A stretch of 64,000 nt of DNA from Prevotella sp. tc2-28 (GCF_900107705.1 NZ_FNRE01000014.1:18464-82463); one strand, 5' to 3'. Shown: positions 33,833 to 43,268, numbered from the stretch's first letter. Notes: generated from the sequence alone by a model not told the origin. Translations and numbers: made by a program.

Positions 33833-34180
33833 ATGAACAACGGATTTATTTTTAAAAACGGCAGTATCAAGAGAATGCCAATGGAGAACGAAGTAGTTTC
33901 GGCAAGCGGAACAAGTGAAGAACAGAAAAAGGTATGCCCCGGATGCGGACGTGAGTTGCCGTTGTCGGCTTTCAACAAACACCCAAGGTCTGCTGACGGA
34001 CATATGAAAGAATGCAAGGAGTGTACCCGTCGGCGGTTGCACTCTTCTAAAAAGTCGGCTAAAAGCAACCCACTGGCGCAATTCACGGCCAGAGAACTCA
34101 TGAAGGAGTTAAAGACTCGCGGCTATGAGGGCATTCTGGAATACACTACAGTACAAAGGATTAACATTAGTGATATGTAA
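33833..34180 (+). CDS. Zinc-ribbon protein
   Basis: 115 residues. VCPGCGRELPLSAFNKHPRS then CKECTRRRL gives a CxxC...CxxC ribbon (about 29-60) as in HNH-associated and many small phage zinc proteins. Past this comes a helical tail. It may bind nucleic acid or be an HNH relative without the nuclease core. Confidence 0.6.
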   Translation: MNNGFIFKNGSIKRMPMENEVVSASGTSEEQKKVCPGCGRELPLSAFNKHPRSADGHMKECKECTRRRLHSSKKSAKSNPLAQFTARELMKELKTRGYEGILEYTTVQRINISDM

Positions 34181-34185
34181 GCCTT

Positions 34186-34323
34186 ATGACAACATCAGAA
34201 CAGAGATTTTTCGATAGCGTTCCTCGCCGGTTAGACGGAATAGAGCGCAACTTGGAGAAGATAAGCGAGTGTTTGGAGAAGATCACCGACATCGTTACTA
34301 TTATCTACGGAAGCAAAGAATAG
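34186..34323 (+). CDS. Small helical protein (45 aa)
   Basis: MTTSEQRFFDSVPRRLDGIE then RNLEKISECLEKITDIVTII YGSKE, one long amphipathic helix. Followed by a hairpin (34334-34362). Unrecognised. Confidence 0.5.
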   Translation: MTTSEQRFFDSVPRRLDGIERNLEKISECLEKITDIVTIIYGSKE

Positions 34324-34333
34324 ACAAACAGAA

Positions 34334-34362
34334 GGGCGGTATGCAAAAACCGCATATCGCCC
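34334..34362 (+). terminator. Hairpin terminator-like element
   Basis: GGGCGGTATGC (34334-34344) pairs with GCATATCGCCC (34352-34362), 11 bp with one G-U. Only a short T stretch follows, so strength is uncertain. Confidence 0.5.
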
Positions 34363-34410
34363 GAAGTTTAACATACCTCTTACGCTTTTCACAAAGCAAG
34401 AGATACAACA

Positions 34411-34458
34411 ATGAGTTGCAAAAATAAGAATATATTGCGAGATTCGCAAGTTTTTTAA
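34411..34458 (+). CDS. Putative leader peptide (15 aa)
   Basis: ATG preceded by AGATACAACA, the shared translation leader: MSCKNKNILRDSQVF. It is much shorter than usual for a gene, so it may be a regulatory peptide or a remnant left by recombination. Confidence 0.3.
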   Translation: MSCKNKNILRDSQVF

Positions 34459-34465
34459 AGATTAT

Positions 34466-34532
34466 TTGGACTTCTGATATATTTTTATTAATTTTGGAGT
34501 TCAAAACTAAAGATAAAGAAAGGGTACAACAA
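34466..34532 (+). promoter_or_regulatory. Early-class promoter
   Basis: TTG at 34466-34468, 20-nt spacer, TAATTTTG (34489-34496) then GAGTT. The leader is a variant, GGGTACAACAATG, ending at 34534. Confidence 0.7.
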
Positions 34533-35290
34533 TGAGAGGTGCAATTATCGGTGATATTATCGGTTCAAGATTTGAGTTTAACAACCTCAGAGAAAAAGAG
34601 TTCGACTTCTTTACAGAAGAATGTGACTTTACAGATGATACAATATGTACGGTAGCTATAATGGAAGCTATCTTGGAAAATGATTTGGATTACGCAAGGC
34701 ATTTACAGAAGTGGTGTAGAAAATATTCTTTCCCGAAAGGCGGATATGGAGCGTCTTTTGCCCAGTGGGTCAACAATCCCAATCCTCAGCCTTACAACAG
34801 CTTTGGCAATGGTGCGGCAATGAGAGTTAGTCCTGTTGCATGGGCTTTCAATACGGTAGGAGAGACTATTTCTCAGGCTATCGCTACCGCTAACGTATCA
34901 CATAACCACCCCGAAGGCATCAAAGGTGCTATCGCCACTGTTCACGCCATAATGCGCCTTGAAGCATCTAAGGATAAGACACAAGCAATAATTACAGAGC
35001 AGATGTATTACGACCCATTCCAGTCTTATGAAAGAGGGAGGTTCGACGAAACCTGTCAAGGTACAGTTCCCGTTGCTCTAAGAATAATAGACGATAGTTC
35101 TTCTTTTGAAGATGCAATGCAACTCACAATGCAATGGGGAGGAGATAGCGATACGCTCGGTGCTATCGTTGGCGGTATGGCAGAAGCCCTCTATGGCGTA
35201 CCAGAATATCTGTGGTCGCAAGCAGAGGCATTCTTGCCCTTTGAAATGAAGATGATAATTGAAGAGTTTTATAAAAGGTTTGTAATATGA
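34532..35290 (+). CDS. ADP-ribosylglycohydrolase (DraG/ARH-like)
   Basis: 252 residues. GDIIGSRFE (about 8-16), DFTDDT (35-40), GNGAAMRVSP, VSHNHPEGIKGA and GGDSDTLGAI (about 209-218) are the metal-binding motifs of ADP-ribosyl hydrolases. The enzyme removes ADP-ribose from proteins or nucleic acids. It lies convergent to the MuF head protein that carries an ADP-ribosyltransferase domain, separated by one small gene. It may therefore be the antidote protecting the producing cell. Confidence 0.9.
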   Translation: MRGAIIGDIIGSRFEFNNLREKEFDFFTEECDFTDDTICTVAIMEAILENDLDYARHLQKWCRKYSFPKGGYGASFAQWVNNPNPQPYNSFGNGAAMRVSPVAWAFNTVGETISQAIATANVSHNHPEGIKGAIATVHAIMRLEASKDKTQAIITEQMYYDPFQSYERGRFDETCQGTVPVALRIIDDSSSFEDAMQLTMQWGGDSDTLGAIVGGMAEALYGVPEYLWSQAEAFLPFEMKMIIEEFYKRFVI

Positions 35291-35616
35291 AAAGAGAAGA
35301 TTTAATCAAGCAATGCCGCTATTACAGCGGAGAAGAGGTGTGTCCTTTTACAGAAGAGAGGATGCAATGGTTCTGGGATATGGAAAGGGTGTATGTAGAG
35401 ACCGAAGGTAAGTTTGTTGGAGAAACGGAGACCTATCATAAACTCGACGGACGGAGATACACAGGCATCCCTCATAACTTACTAATGGTAATGTTCACAG
35501 GATGGGCAAAGTATACCGCTGATATGGAAAAGCATTTAGAGGATTTCTATGACCTTATGGAGGTATATCTTGATATAGTAAGCGACCATATCTCAAAGAC
35601 GGCAATACCGGGTTAG
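35287..35616 (+). CDS. Hypothetical protein next to the ADP-ribosylhydrolase
   Basis: 109 residues, overlapping the hydrolase stop by 4 nt (ATGA). Helical and acidic with Trp/Tyr-rich stretches (ERMQWFWDMERVYVETEG; RYTGIPHNLLMVMFTGWAKY). It ends 4 bases into the convergent MuF-ART gene. Possibly part of the same immunity unit. Unrecognised. Confidence 0.55.
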   Translation: MKREDLIKQCRYYSGEEVCPFTEERMQWFWDMERVYVETEGKFVGETETYHKLDGRRYTGIPHNLLMVMFTGWAKYTADMEKHLEDFYDLMEVYLDIVSDHISKTAIPG

Positions 35617-38273
35617 TAACCGATATTGCTGTCTAATACATAAGAGAGGTCTTTAATCTCTTGACCCACGATTTCAACATCTATATAGGTCTTATATCCG
35701 TCGTTATAGACTTTCGTTATTCTCATTTTTGTTCCTCTCTGGAAGAGCGTTTCATCTTCTCTACTAAACCTTTTATATCTTGTTACTCCGTCCCACTTAA
35801 CGCTTTGGGCTCCTTCTCCAAACTGACTAAAAGGCTCTACATAGGCAGCTTTCGTCCCTTTAGGTGCAAAGATATTAATTACGACTTCATTACTACTGAA
35901 TCCTGAACTACGACGTGAACCAGTACTCATAAAACCGCCCTCTTGCATTGTCATACCAACAAGGTCTTCTATCTTATTGGGCCACTTGCCGCCGGCAAAC
36001 TCTATTCGTGAACGGATAACAGATATATCTCTATCGCCACGCATGAACCACATATCTTTTGGCAGAGGGTTTCTTTCAATGTATCGGGTTATGAGATTGA
36101 CCTTTGTTTCAAAGTTTGTCCTTGATTGGCTGCCTACATAGCGGCGACCTTGCAACGGCTCATTCTTGTCGCAATAATGGTGTGTATATTCATATATCTT
36201 CTCTCGCTCCATTTTTGTTGCTGCTTGCCATGCTTTTGAAGCGGTTGGGAAGAGGGTATCGTCAGCAAGTTGTCCGTTGCCAGTGTCCCATACGGCGGCT
36301 TTCTTTCTCTCTTCGCTGAATATCTCGCTAATACCTTTCCCTTTCTTAGCATAACCTCTATCATATTCTATCTGTTTCTTCTTGGCTTCGGCTTTACTTA
36401 GAAGTTCCTGTGCAGCATTAAGGTCTGACTTACTTGATACAGCAGATTCTATATCGCTCAGTATATTGTTAAACGGTACGCTCTTAGTATCAAAGGCTTT
36501 AAGTTCTGTCAGTGCGCTTTCTATCTTCTGCCAATCAATGATAGATTGTGTTTCCTTTATGAGTTTCAGATATGCGCTCTCGGCAACTTTTGATGTAGGA
36601 TAAAGGTTGTGAGGTTTGAGATAAGTGCTATCAACGACATACAATGCTTCTGAATTAAGTTTAGAGAGCAAGTATTCCTCTAACGAAGCATATTTTGATT
36701 TAAGATAGCTGTTCGTCGCATAGTTGCCGCTCCATTTTGCAACATTATTACTAACAACTTTTTCTACTTCCTTAATATCGGAGAGAGAGAATTGTTTTAA
36801 CCATTCCCTTGCGTCAGGAACTGTCTTTTCTATCAATGCCGCCTCTTTGTTTATTCTTGCTATCTCCTTTGCAAGAGCTCTACTATATTCCCTTGTAGCA
36901 ATAGTATCGCCTTTGATAATAGCATTACGAAGCATTGACTTCATGCCGATTGTTTCGGTGTATTCGAGTTTGTCGGCAACCTGCCAAACATTCTTACCTG
37001 TCTTAATGATAAGGGCATTCTTTGCTTTTCGTTCATCCCAACGGCGCTGAATGTCTGCCTTTTCGGCTTCTGTCTTAACTCTCTTAACCCTTGCGATACT
37101 TGGCTGATAACCCATTTTAAGAAGTTCCTCGGGCGAAAATTGCTTGCCCACATACTTCATATTATCACGCCAAATCCAACCAAGTTTTCCACGTTCACCA
37201 GCGGATATAAACTTATCCCTGTTAGCATCAATCCACTGCTTTGCACGGTCAGGTAAATCTTTGACAGCATTCGGAGAAACATATCCGCTCATATCCTCGC
37301 CAGCAGCCAAACGGCGATAAAATTCCTTCTTCTCCTCTCCTTGTATTGTGATGGGATTAGACATACAAAGGCATTGTGGGTGCCAACCCGTGAAGATAAA
37401 GTCTTTCGGGTAGCGTCCAGCCAGTTCGTCGCACTCGTCTGGTGCAGGGTGTTGTGGCGACAAGTCTATAACAATGCCGATGACAAACGGCTCCATCTGC
37501 CATCGTTCCGCATTGGCACGGTGGTAGGCTCCGTTTATCTCTGTCCGCATCAGTCTGTCAGCGTTCCGCTTTGACGAGCGATAATGACCCATACCGACTT
37601 TTTCCAATGGCTCTTCTACGAAACGTACTTTTCCGTTCTCGTCCACAATACGTCTGCGCCACTTTACAACATCTTTCTTATTGCCTTGTGCATCGACTAC
37701 GGTACGATGATAGCGGCGATACATCATATCGGGGTTATTAAGATACTGACGGACTTGCAAACCGAGTGATGCCGCACTTGTGCCTTTCTTTAATCCGTCA
37801 GCAAGGACATTCGACACTGCCATCTCAAACTCCGCTTTCGTCTGAGAGCAATAGTTCCAAACAAGTTGAGAGAGGTTTAATCCTTCGGAGGTTTTTAGGC
37901 GATTGCGAATAAACGTTTCTGCGGCGGTATTTCTTGCTTGGCTTATTGCTTTATTGGAGAGGATAGAAAAACCCGAGAGAACCGCATTATCGTGCGAATA
38001 CGCCAATGCTACGCCATCTGTTATGCCGGCACGATAGGCTAACATATCCTTTTGAACGTAATCAGAGAAGATTTCGTTGAGTTCCTCACGTAATTCGGGA
38101 TAGTTGCCGAAGCGATAGAGCACATTCTTCTCTAAGAAGTCCTCTACACCAACACCTGACTTATGAGCAATAACGGTAAGGCGGTCTATGAACTTGTCAT
38201 AGAGGGTTTCAAGGCGCTTGGAGTAAGCACCAAACATTGCCGTTAGTTGTTTCCGTTTCTGCTCGTTTGTCAT
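35613..38273 (-). CDS. MuF-type minor head protein fused to an ADP-ribosyltransferase
   Basis: 886 residues. The N-terminal ~330 match the MuF/SPP1 gp7 head-protein fold, with ADRLMRTEINGAYHRANAER and GWHPQCLCMSNPI (the family's H..C.C motif). A helical linker follows. The C-terminal ~230 residues read as an ART toxin: DMWFMRGDRD, GGFMSTGSRRSSGFSSN (STS-like), KGTKAAYVEPFSQFGEGAQS and SREDETLFQRG (ExE-like). MuF-toxin fusions are known polymorphic toxins, thought to be carried in the capsid and injected with DNA. Gene order portal - radical SAM - MuF supports the head role. Confidence 0.9.
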   Translation of the reverse strand: MTNEQKRKQLTAMFGAYSKRLETLYDKFIDRLTVIAHKSGVGVEDFLEKNVLYRFGNYPELREELNEIFSDYVQKDMLAYRAGITDGVALAYSHDNAVLSGFSILSNKAISQARNTAAETFIRNRLKTSEGLNLSQLVWNYCSQTKAEFEMAVSNVLADGLKKGTSAASLGLQVRQYLNNPDMMYRRYHRTVVDAQGNKKDVVKWRRRIVDENGKVRFVEEPLEKVGMGHYRSSKRNADRLMRTEINGAYHRANAERWQMEPFVIGIVIDLSPQHPAPDECDELAGRYPKDFIFTGWHPQCLCMSNPITIQGEEKKEFYRRLAAGEDMSGYVSPNAVKDLPDRAKQWIDANRDKFISAGERGKLGWIWRDNMKYVGKQFSPEELLKMGYQPSIARVKRVKTEAEKADIQRRWDERKAKNALIIKTGKNVWQVADKLEYTETIGMKSMLRNAIIKGDTIATREYSRALAKEIARINKEAALIEKTVPDAREWLKQFSLSDIKEVEKVVSNNVAKWSGNYATNSYLKSKYASLEEYLLSKLNSEALYVVDSTYLKPHNLYPTSKVAESAYLKLIKETQSIIDWQKIESALTELKAFDTKSVPFNNILSDIESAVSSKSDLNAAQELLSKAEAKKKQIEYDRGYAKKGKGISEIFSEERKKAAVWDTGNGQLADDTLFPTASKAWQAATKMEREKIYEYTHHYCDKNEPLQGRRYVGSQSRTNFETKVNLITRYIERNPLPKDMWFMRGDRDISVIRSRIEFAGGKWPNKIEDLVGMTMQEGGFMSTGSRRSSGFSSNEVVINIFAPKGTKAAYVEPFSQFGEGAQSVKWDGVTRYKRFSREDETLFQRGTKMRITKVYNDGYKTYIDVEIVGQEIKDLSYVLDSNIGY

Positions 38274-39431
38274 TTACCTCTTCTTTTTCTTTTTCAATGT
38301 ATTCAGAATATACTCCTTACTAACGCTTGCAATAGTGCGAGTATTCTTATTGCTTGCTCTTGTAAAATTGACAAGACATTTGCCAAACTCCTCTGAATTA
38401 ACCGCACCGCTATCCTTGAAAGCCATAGCACGCATGGAGCCACCCCATATCTTATGATTACGAAGAAACTCCGTTCCGCAGCATTCGGCACCGCAACCAT
38501 AACGGCTGCTGATAAGGTTGTCGGCATTGAAGAACTTTACTCCGTGCTTCTTTCCGAGATAGGTATAGGTGGAAAGCATACTACGTTTACTTTCCTCGTT
38601 ATATACCCTATCGCCACTCTCTATCGTTCCATTCTTCTTAAAGTAGCCGAGGACATCATAGCCAAGAGCGTCGCCAATCTTCTTGTAGATTTGCTTCTCC
38701 TTGCCTGATGCGATAACTCTTATCTTCAAGCCTTCCGTTTCAAAGCCCCATGCACCACATTCTTTAAGCATACCAATGAAGCGGTCTGCTACCTTTTCCG
38801 AGTAAGGCAAGATAAAAGGCTGAATACGGACTGTAATACGGAAGCCCATCTCCGATAGTTTCTTAATAGCAGCAAACCTGCGAGAGGGTGATATTGCGCC
38901 ACATTCAATCTGTCGTGCTATATTATCGTCACAGAATGAGCAACTGACATTAAGGGCGATGTTTGAATTCTTAAACTCCTCGGCATAAGAAAGAAATACT
39001 TCGGGGTTCTTGGTGGAAATCTGCACTGGATAGTCAATCTTATCAAACACCTTTAAGCAATCATAGGTGATATGCTCCCATTTCTCTACCACAGGAAAAG
39101 GGTCTGCCGTAGCACCAATCTTTACAGGAATGCGCTCTTTGAAAGCCACTTCGGCTGCTTTGGTGTAGTCATAAGGACTGGCAAGCGTCTTTTCTACCCA
39201 GCGCACAAGCCCTTTCGGGTCATTGCCCTCCAAATATGATTGTTTTCGGTGTTCTTCGCTCTGATTTCTGCGAGTAAACTCAATGAAATCCCTTGCAAAG
39301 CAGAACAAGCAACCATAAGTGCAGCCCCTATAAGTATCGAAATGGAACGGTATCGGACAGACACAGAACTGACTTGTAACACTCGGTGCCCAAAACTTCC
39401 TCTCTATCTTTCTTTCTCTTTCGTCTGCCAT
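38274..39431 (-). CDS. SPL-like radical SAM protein
   Basis: 385 residues. The 4Fe-4S motif is YRGCTYGCLFCFAR (CxxxCxxC, about 37-44), followed by GATADPFPVVEKW and the IRIQPF-type strand typical of spore photoproduct lyase-like enzymes. A C-terminal Cys cluster (YGCGAECCGTEF) also occurs in that group. Its stop abuts the MuF-ART start, so they are translationally coupled. The substrate is unknown: thymine-dimer repair, base or protein modification are possible. Confidence 0.8.
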   Translation of the reverse strand: MADERERKIERKFWAPSVTSQFCVCPIPFHFDTYRGCTYGCLFCFARDFIEFTRRNQSEEHRKQSYLEGNDPKGLVRWVEKTLASPYDYTKAAEVAFKERIPVKIGATADPFPVVEKWEHITYDCLKVFDKIDYPVQISTKNPEVFLSYAEEFKNSNIALNVSCSFCDDNIARQIECGAISPSRRFAAIKKLSEMGFRITVRIQPFILPYSEKVADRFIGMLKECGAWGFETEGLKIRVIASGKEKQIYKKIGDALGYDVLGYFKKNGTIESGDRVYNEESKRSMLSTYTYLGKKHGVKFFNADNLISSRYGCGAECCGTEFLRNHKIWGGSMRAMAFKDSGAVNSEEFGKCLVNFTRASNKNTRTIASVSKEYILNTLKKKKKR

Positions 39432-39449
39432 AGCTCTTTTTTTTAAAGA

Positions 39450-39489
39450 GAAAGCGTACCCGAAAGATATGGGTATCAGGCACGCTTTC
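39450..39489 (-). terminator. Hairpin between portal and radical SAM genes
   Basis: GAAAGCGTACC (39450-39460) pairs with GGCACGCTTTC (39479-39489); on the minus strand it is followed by TCTCTTT. Possible terminator or processing site. Confidence 0.5.
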
Positions 39490-39511
39490 CAAACTACAGA
39501 TTTTTATATGG

Positions 39512-41005
39512 TTATTCTTCTACTCCGTTACTTGTTCCTCCTATTCCCATAGCTTCTTGTGCCTGTTTGAGTGCTTCGGCTTCCTCTTCTTTAATCTCCT
39601 CTTCAATGAGTGCCGGATCATCATTGATAGGATTAAGAGCGATAGCTCTGCGACGAGAGGTCGTTTGCTTGCCGCCTACGGACTTACTAATAAGCTCCAA
39701 CTCCTCTACCTCATTCTTTGGCATATAGGGCGTAAATACAGGCTCAAAATCCGTTTCATCAGCTACACTCATAGGAATACCACTTTCGATGATTCCTGTA
39801 TTGCATATACCATTGGCAACAATGTTGCTCCGACGGGTAAACATCTCTCCAAAGAGTTCGGTTTCTGTCTGGGCGTCCATGTGAGGGTCGGTAAACATCA
39901 GTCGGATTGCCGCACCACTTGTATTGTTACCAACCTCTTTCATTCGCTCAAAACTGATGTCTGCCGAATGAGTATAAGAATATATCATAGAGAAAAGGTT
40001 AGCAAGTTCACCTGTAACGCTGACGGGGGAGTTATCCCATGACAACATCTTCATATCGGTATCTTTCTCGCCTTGGAAGACAGCGCCCTGCTCTCCTTTC
40101 TCTGCGAAGCCGTTTAGCTTACCTTTGACAAAGTACTTTGGTACTCCGAAGTAATCATTTGTATCTCCCCAGTTGGAGGTCAAATCCTCGGCACGCTCAA
40201 TCTCGGATTGCACATCTTCCCACTTTGCCTGCTCTCTACGGTAGTAGACAATAGGAATCTTTGTAAAGCCGTGCATCTTTGGAGAACCTTCCTGTAGCTT
40301 CCATCCGTTGCTGTCATTAATGAACTGATAGACAAAACGGTCCGTATATACGTCAAAATGCTCTTTAGACACACCCTCTTCGTCATAGACTTTGTACCGA
40401 CGGGCGAATCCGTCCATGTTGTCATAGTCATTGAAATGCGGATAGAGTCTGTCGCCAAGAACAGGAGCAAGCAGCTTGACACGCATCTTGCCTTTTCTAT
40501 TGATAGTTCCATCAGGGTTGGTTTCCATATACCATAATTCGGCGGCTTCCCTCTGACGGAATACTATACGAGCAAGTTTCTTGTCGAAATATCGCATCTT
40601 GTTATGATGATAGACTTTCTTAACTGCGCCAAATAGCGTTTGTTGTTTGTCTGTCGTTTTCTTCAACTCTACACCGTTCTGTGTTATCTTATAATCAGCA
40701 GGTATGCCGAAGAGAAAACCCACAGCTCGCTCTACGATAGATTTCTGTACAGGAATAGCAATGCGAACCCGCTCAACTTTCTTAGTTTTATAAATTGTCT
40801 TACCAGTCTGCGGGTCTTTTTTGTTTGTAGGAACCTGTATTGCTTTCTTTGGACGATAGTTCTCGTCAAAGATTTTGTGTTGTTTGGGGTCGTACTGCGC
40901 CTCTATTTCTTCAAGGGATGTCTTGAAAGGCTTCTTTCTTGCTGTAAGCAGTCGAATGACCTTATCAGGTTCGTTAATATTAACTATTTCTGTAATATTT
41001 CTCAT
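39512..41005 (-). CDS. Portal protein (SPP1 gp6-like)
   Basis: 497 residues. Typical portal features: an N-terminal QVPTNKKDPQTGKTIYKTKK loop, VERAVGFLFGIPADYKITQN, an FVYQFINDSNG strand, RAEDLTSNWGDTNDYFGVPK, and a C-terminal acidic helix. Length fits the SPP1 gp6 family. It forms the packaging ring at the capsid vertex. Own late-class promoter upstream (41025-41083). Confidence 0.9.
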   Translation of the reverse strand: MRNITEIVNINEPDKVIRLLTARKKPFKTSLEEIEAQYDPKQHKIFDENYRPKKAIQVPTNKKDPQTGKTIYKTKKVERVRIAIPVQKSIVERAVGFLFGIPADYKITQNGVELKKTTDKQQTLFGAVKKVYHHNKMRYFDKKLARIVFRQREAAELWYMETNPDGTINRKGKMRVKLLAPVLGDRLYPHFNDYDNMDGFARRYKVYDEEGVSKEHFDVYTDRFVYQFINDSNGWKLQEGSPKMHGFTKIPIVYYRREQAKWEDVQSEIERAEDLTSNWGDTNDYFGVPKYFVKGKLNGFAEKGEQGAVFQGEKDTDMKMLSWDNSPVSVTGELANLFSMIYSYTHSADISFERMKEVGNNTSGAAIRLMFTDPHMDAQTETELFGEMFTRRSNIVANGICNTGIIESGIPMSVADETDFEPVFTPYMPKNEVEELELISKSVGGKQTTSRRRAIALNPINDDPALIEEEIKEEEAEALKQAQEAMGIGGTSNGVEE

Positions 41006-41024
41006 AAATTACACGCTTTTTATG

Positions 41025-41083
41025 CAAAATTAGGTGTTTTAGTGATGTTTTATAAGGTTTTACGTTAGTAGCAATAAACAAGT
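41025..41083 (-). promoter_or_regulatory. Late-class promoter of the portal operon
   Basis: Minus strand: TAATTTTG (41025-41032) and ACTTGTTTA (plus TAAACAAGT, 41075-41083) with 42 nt between them. Same geometry as the tape measure promoter. Confidence 0.8.
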
Positions 41084-41084
41084 G

Positions 41085-41276
41085 TTACATAAGGCTCTCG
41101 AATAACTGAGACTCATGTTTAAACGATTTCTTTCTTACACCTTTTCTTCTTTCATCTCCCTTGTCATCATCTTCTTTGTCGAAGTTATAGGACGGGATAG
41201 AGCGATTGAGAAGAATGATGTTAAGGTATGAGCGATTAAATACGACCTCTTCGTAACTCATACGGAAATATTTCAT
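41085..41276 (-). CDS. Small protein overlapping the tail chaperone gene
   Basis: 63 residues. It starts at the overlapping TAATG of the preceding gene. MKYFRMSYEEVVFNRSYLNI is followed by a Lys/Arg-rich tail. The size, place and coupled start fit the second part of a tail assembly chaperone pair (G/GT type), but no slippery sequence was found. Confidence 0.55.
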   Translation of the reverse strand: MKYFRMSYEEVVFNRSYLNIILLNRSIPSYNFDKEDDDKGDERRKGVRKKSFKHESQLFESLM

Positions 41277-41725
41277 TACTCCTCCGACTGTTGCCCAAGG
41301 GGAGTCGTTTGCTTCGGCTCTGTCATCGGCTTTGTCTGGTGTAGGAAAATGATAGAGGTTAAGAAAAAATTTGCCGTATATGCTTTTGTTATATGCTCTA
41401 TGACTTTCTGAAAATGTCCTACGGTAAGGCGTTTAAGGATGTATCTTCTAAATATCTTTCGCATCCATCTGTTTCGGAAGGCACAAACGATAAAGATTTC
41501 TTGCATAAGGGGAGCATTTTTATATTTAAGCAACATCTCAGCAATAGTGTTTATTCTAGCATTCACAGACAAGCCTTCGGAGTTTATGTCATTAACAAAC
41601 TCCCCCATTTCAAAGATTTGCCCGAGAGTGATAGGTTTTAAACGTATAGGCAATAGACCAACAGACATCCAAGTAGATTTCTCCGTTAGTGCTGATGCAA
41701 CTTTGCTCTTTTCTTCTGCTGTCAT
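41276..41725 (-). CDS. Tail assembly chaperone-like protein
   Basis: 149 residues. KSTWMSVGLLPIRLKPITLG, ARINTIAEMLLKYKN and a helical core fit the small chaperones between major tail protein and tape measure in siphoviruses. Here it is preceded by the tail tube gene. Position argues for it; sequence similarity is weak. Confidence 0.55.
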   Translation of the reverse strand: MTAEEKSKVASALTEKSTWMSVGLLPIRLKPITLGQIFEMGEFVNDINSEGLSVNARINTIAEMLLKYKNAPLMQEIFIVCAFRNRWMRKIFRRYILKRLTVGHFQKVIEHITKAYTANFFLTSIIFLHQTKPMTEPKQTTPLGQQSEE

Positions 41726-41805
41726 AGTTCTTTAATATTAATAAGGGTGGAGATTTGTAATGTGTTCTCCACCCTCGATTTGTGTATGTACTAACTGTTG
41801 ATTAA

Positions 41806-42360
41806 TTAGTTTGCGTTCACCTTCCAGCGATGACCACTGATAGGCTTGCCGTCTTGGTCTGCGTTCATCTGCTCACGGAACTCCAAATGGAAGTTAGGGA
41901 AGCCAGATTTGCCGATAGTACCAGCACGGGTGACGTTAATCTTCATCTTTGCCCACTGGAAAGTCTTTGCAGGGAAGTCGTCAAGCTTCTTTGTGATAAT
42001 CTGGACGGCTTTGATGAGTTCGCTTGAATTAACAGGCGCATATACCCATCCGTCTGTATTGCCTTCGGTAGGCTTTGTGTACTGGAGAAGAGCAATATAT
42101 GCCTCCTCTGAAAGGTCATAGGTATCCATAGTGAAACCACGGGTATCTACACCATTCTGTAGAGAAGCATAGATGTCGTCGCTATCCTCTACTTCAATGT
42201 CGTTGTCGCCGGCAGCAGAGTCATTGAAACTCAAACTGTCTTTAACAATGGCCTTGAAAGAGAAAGCATCCGCACCATCCCACGAAGTCGGGAAAGCACC
42301 ATTTACTCCAGGATTTGCAAGCGTTACACCTGAAACGCCAAATACTGCTGTCTTTGCCAT
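41806..42360 (-). CDS. Major tail (tube) protein
   Basis: 184 residues. Strand-rich: VFGVSGVTLANPGVNGAF, FTMDTYDLSEEAYIALL, FQWAKMKINVTRAGTIGKSG and a C-terminal HLEFREQ strand. This matches the tube-forming beta-barrel protein of siphovirus tails in size and place, before the chaperones. Confidence 0.75.
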   Translation of the reverse strand: MAKTAVFGVSGVTLANPGVNGAFPTSWDGADAFSFKAIVKDSLSFNDSAAGDNDIEVEDSDDIYASLQNGVDTRGFTMDTYDLSEEAYIALLQYTKPTEGNTDGWVYAPVNSSELIKAVQIITKKLDDFPAKTFQWAKMKINVTRAGTIGKSGFPNFHLEFREQMNADQDGKPISGHRWKVNAN

Positions 42361-42366
42361 AATCGT

Positions 42367-42786
42367 CTATCTATTTAAGTTATTAAAAGTCACGTTTAAC
42401 TGAATATTTACATAGTAAGTGCCATCATTGTCAAGGGTTGGGCGGCTATCAGAGAGAAATTCATAATAGGCTTTTGAGAGATACAATGCCTCTGGGTAGA
42501 ATACATCTACTACGGCTTTCGTTATTACGGCAAGCCTCTTGGTAGGAATGTCATTGTTCTTTAGTTTGGGGACGTGAATATTTATATTTACTACCCCCTC
42601 GCCTACTGCGTCTTTGTGAACAAAAGGCAGATGATTGACCGCAATGTATTCTCCGCTGAACTTTTCGGGCTTCTCATACTTATATGCAGTCGGCGCCGTA
42701 GTATTGCTCAAATCAATAACAACCAACGCTTCATTAAGGTATCTTACAACCTCCGTAACTGCCATATCGCCTAACATCACGCTCAT
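42367..42786 (-). CDS. Tail completion/terminator-like protein
   Basis: 139 residues (start may be an internal Met). EVVRYLNEALVVIDLSNTT, NINIHVPKL and a C-terminal YYVNIQLNVTFNN strand resemble tail-terminator or head-tail joining proteins. Position between connector and tube genes agrees. Confidence 0.6.
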   Translation of the reverse strand: MSVMLGDMAVTEVVRYLNEALVVIDLSNTTAPTAYKYEKPEKFSGEYIAVNHLPFVHKDAVGEGVVNINIHVPKLKNNDIPTKRLAVITKAVVDVFYPEALYLSKAYYEFLSDSRPTLDNDGTYYVNIQLNVTFNNLNR

Positions 42787-42788
42787 AT

Positions 42789-43268
42789 CTAACTACCTTT
42801 TATCTCTTCTATGGTTTCCTCTAATACTTTCCTCATTTCATCTCTTAGGAAGTACTTCGTTAGGTGCAATACATTGTAGCCTTTCTGTTCAACGTGTACA
42901 CCATACTCCATACCTGCTACTATGATAAGGGAATATCCGCTCGGTCTTACAACACCTTCTTCTGAGCAGAACTGCTCTAAGTTGTTAGCCACACCTTTAT
43001 GCTCCTCTGGCGCATTATCAGGTTGCGGAATGTCGCCTACTTGTTGTGTTACCAACTCGCCATCATAGAAAAGAGCGAAAGAGATAGAGTTTTTCAGATT
43101 TGCCGTTCTATCCTTGTAACCCTTGTTGTGTTTTGCGTGAGAAACCGCTTCCTCGGCTAATTGTAGGAGTTTCATGTTAAGGACTCTCTTCATTGCTTCT
43201 TTACGCTCTAAGAGTTTCTGTTGCAATGCCCGTACACCCTCAACCTTAAATTCTGCCTTTATAGCCAT
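42789..43268 (-). CDS. Head-tail connector (HK97 gp10-like)
   Basis: 159 residues. VRALQQKLLERKEAMKRVLN, AVSHAKHNKGYKDRTANLKN and GVHVEQKGYNVLHLTKYFL are typical of the gp10-like neck family. It overlaps the next gene by 10 nt, as neck genes often do. Confidence 0.75.
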   Translation of the reverse strand: MAIKAEFKVEGVRALQQKLLERKEAMKRVLNMKLLQLAEEAVSHAKHNKGYKDRTANLKNSISFALFYDGELVTQQVGDIPQPDNAPEEHKGVANNLEQFCSEEGVVRPSGYSLIIVAGMEYGVHVEQKGYNVLHLTKYFLRDEMRKVLEETIEEIKGS

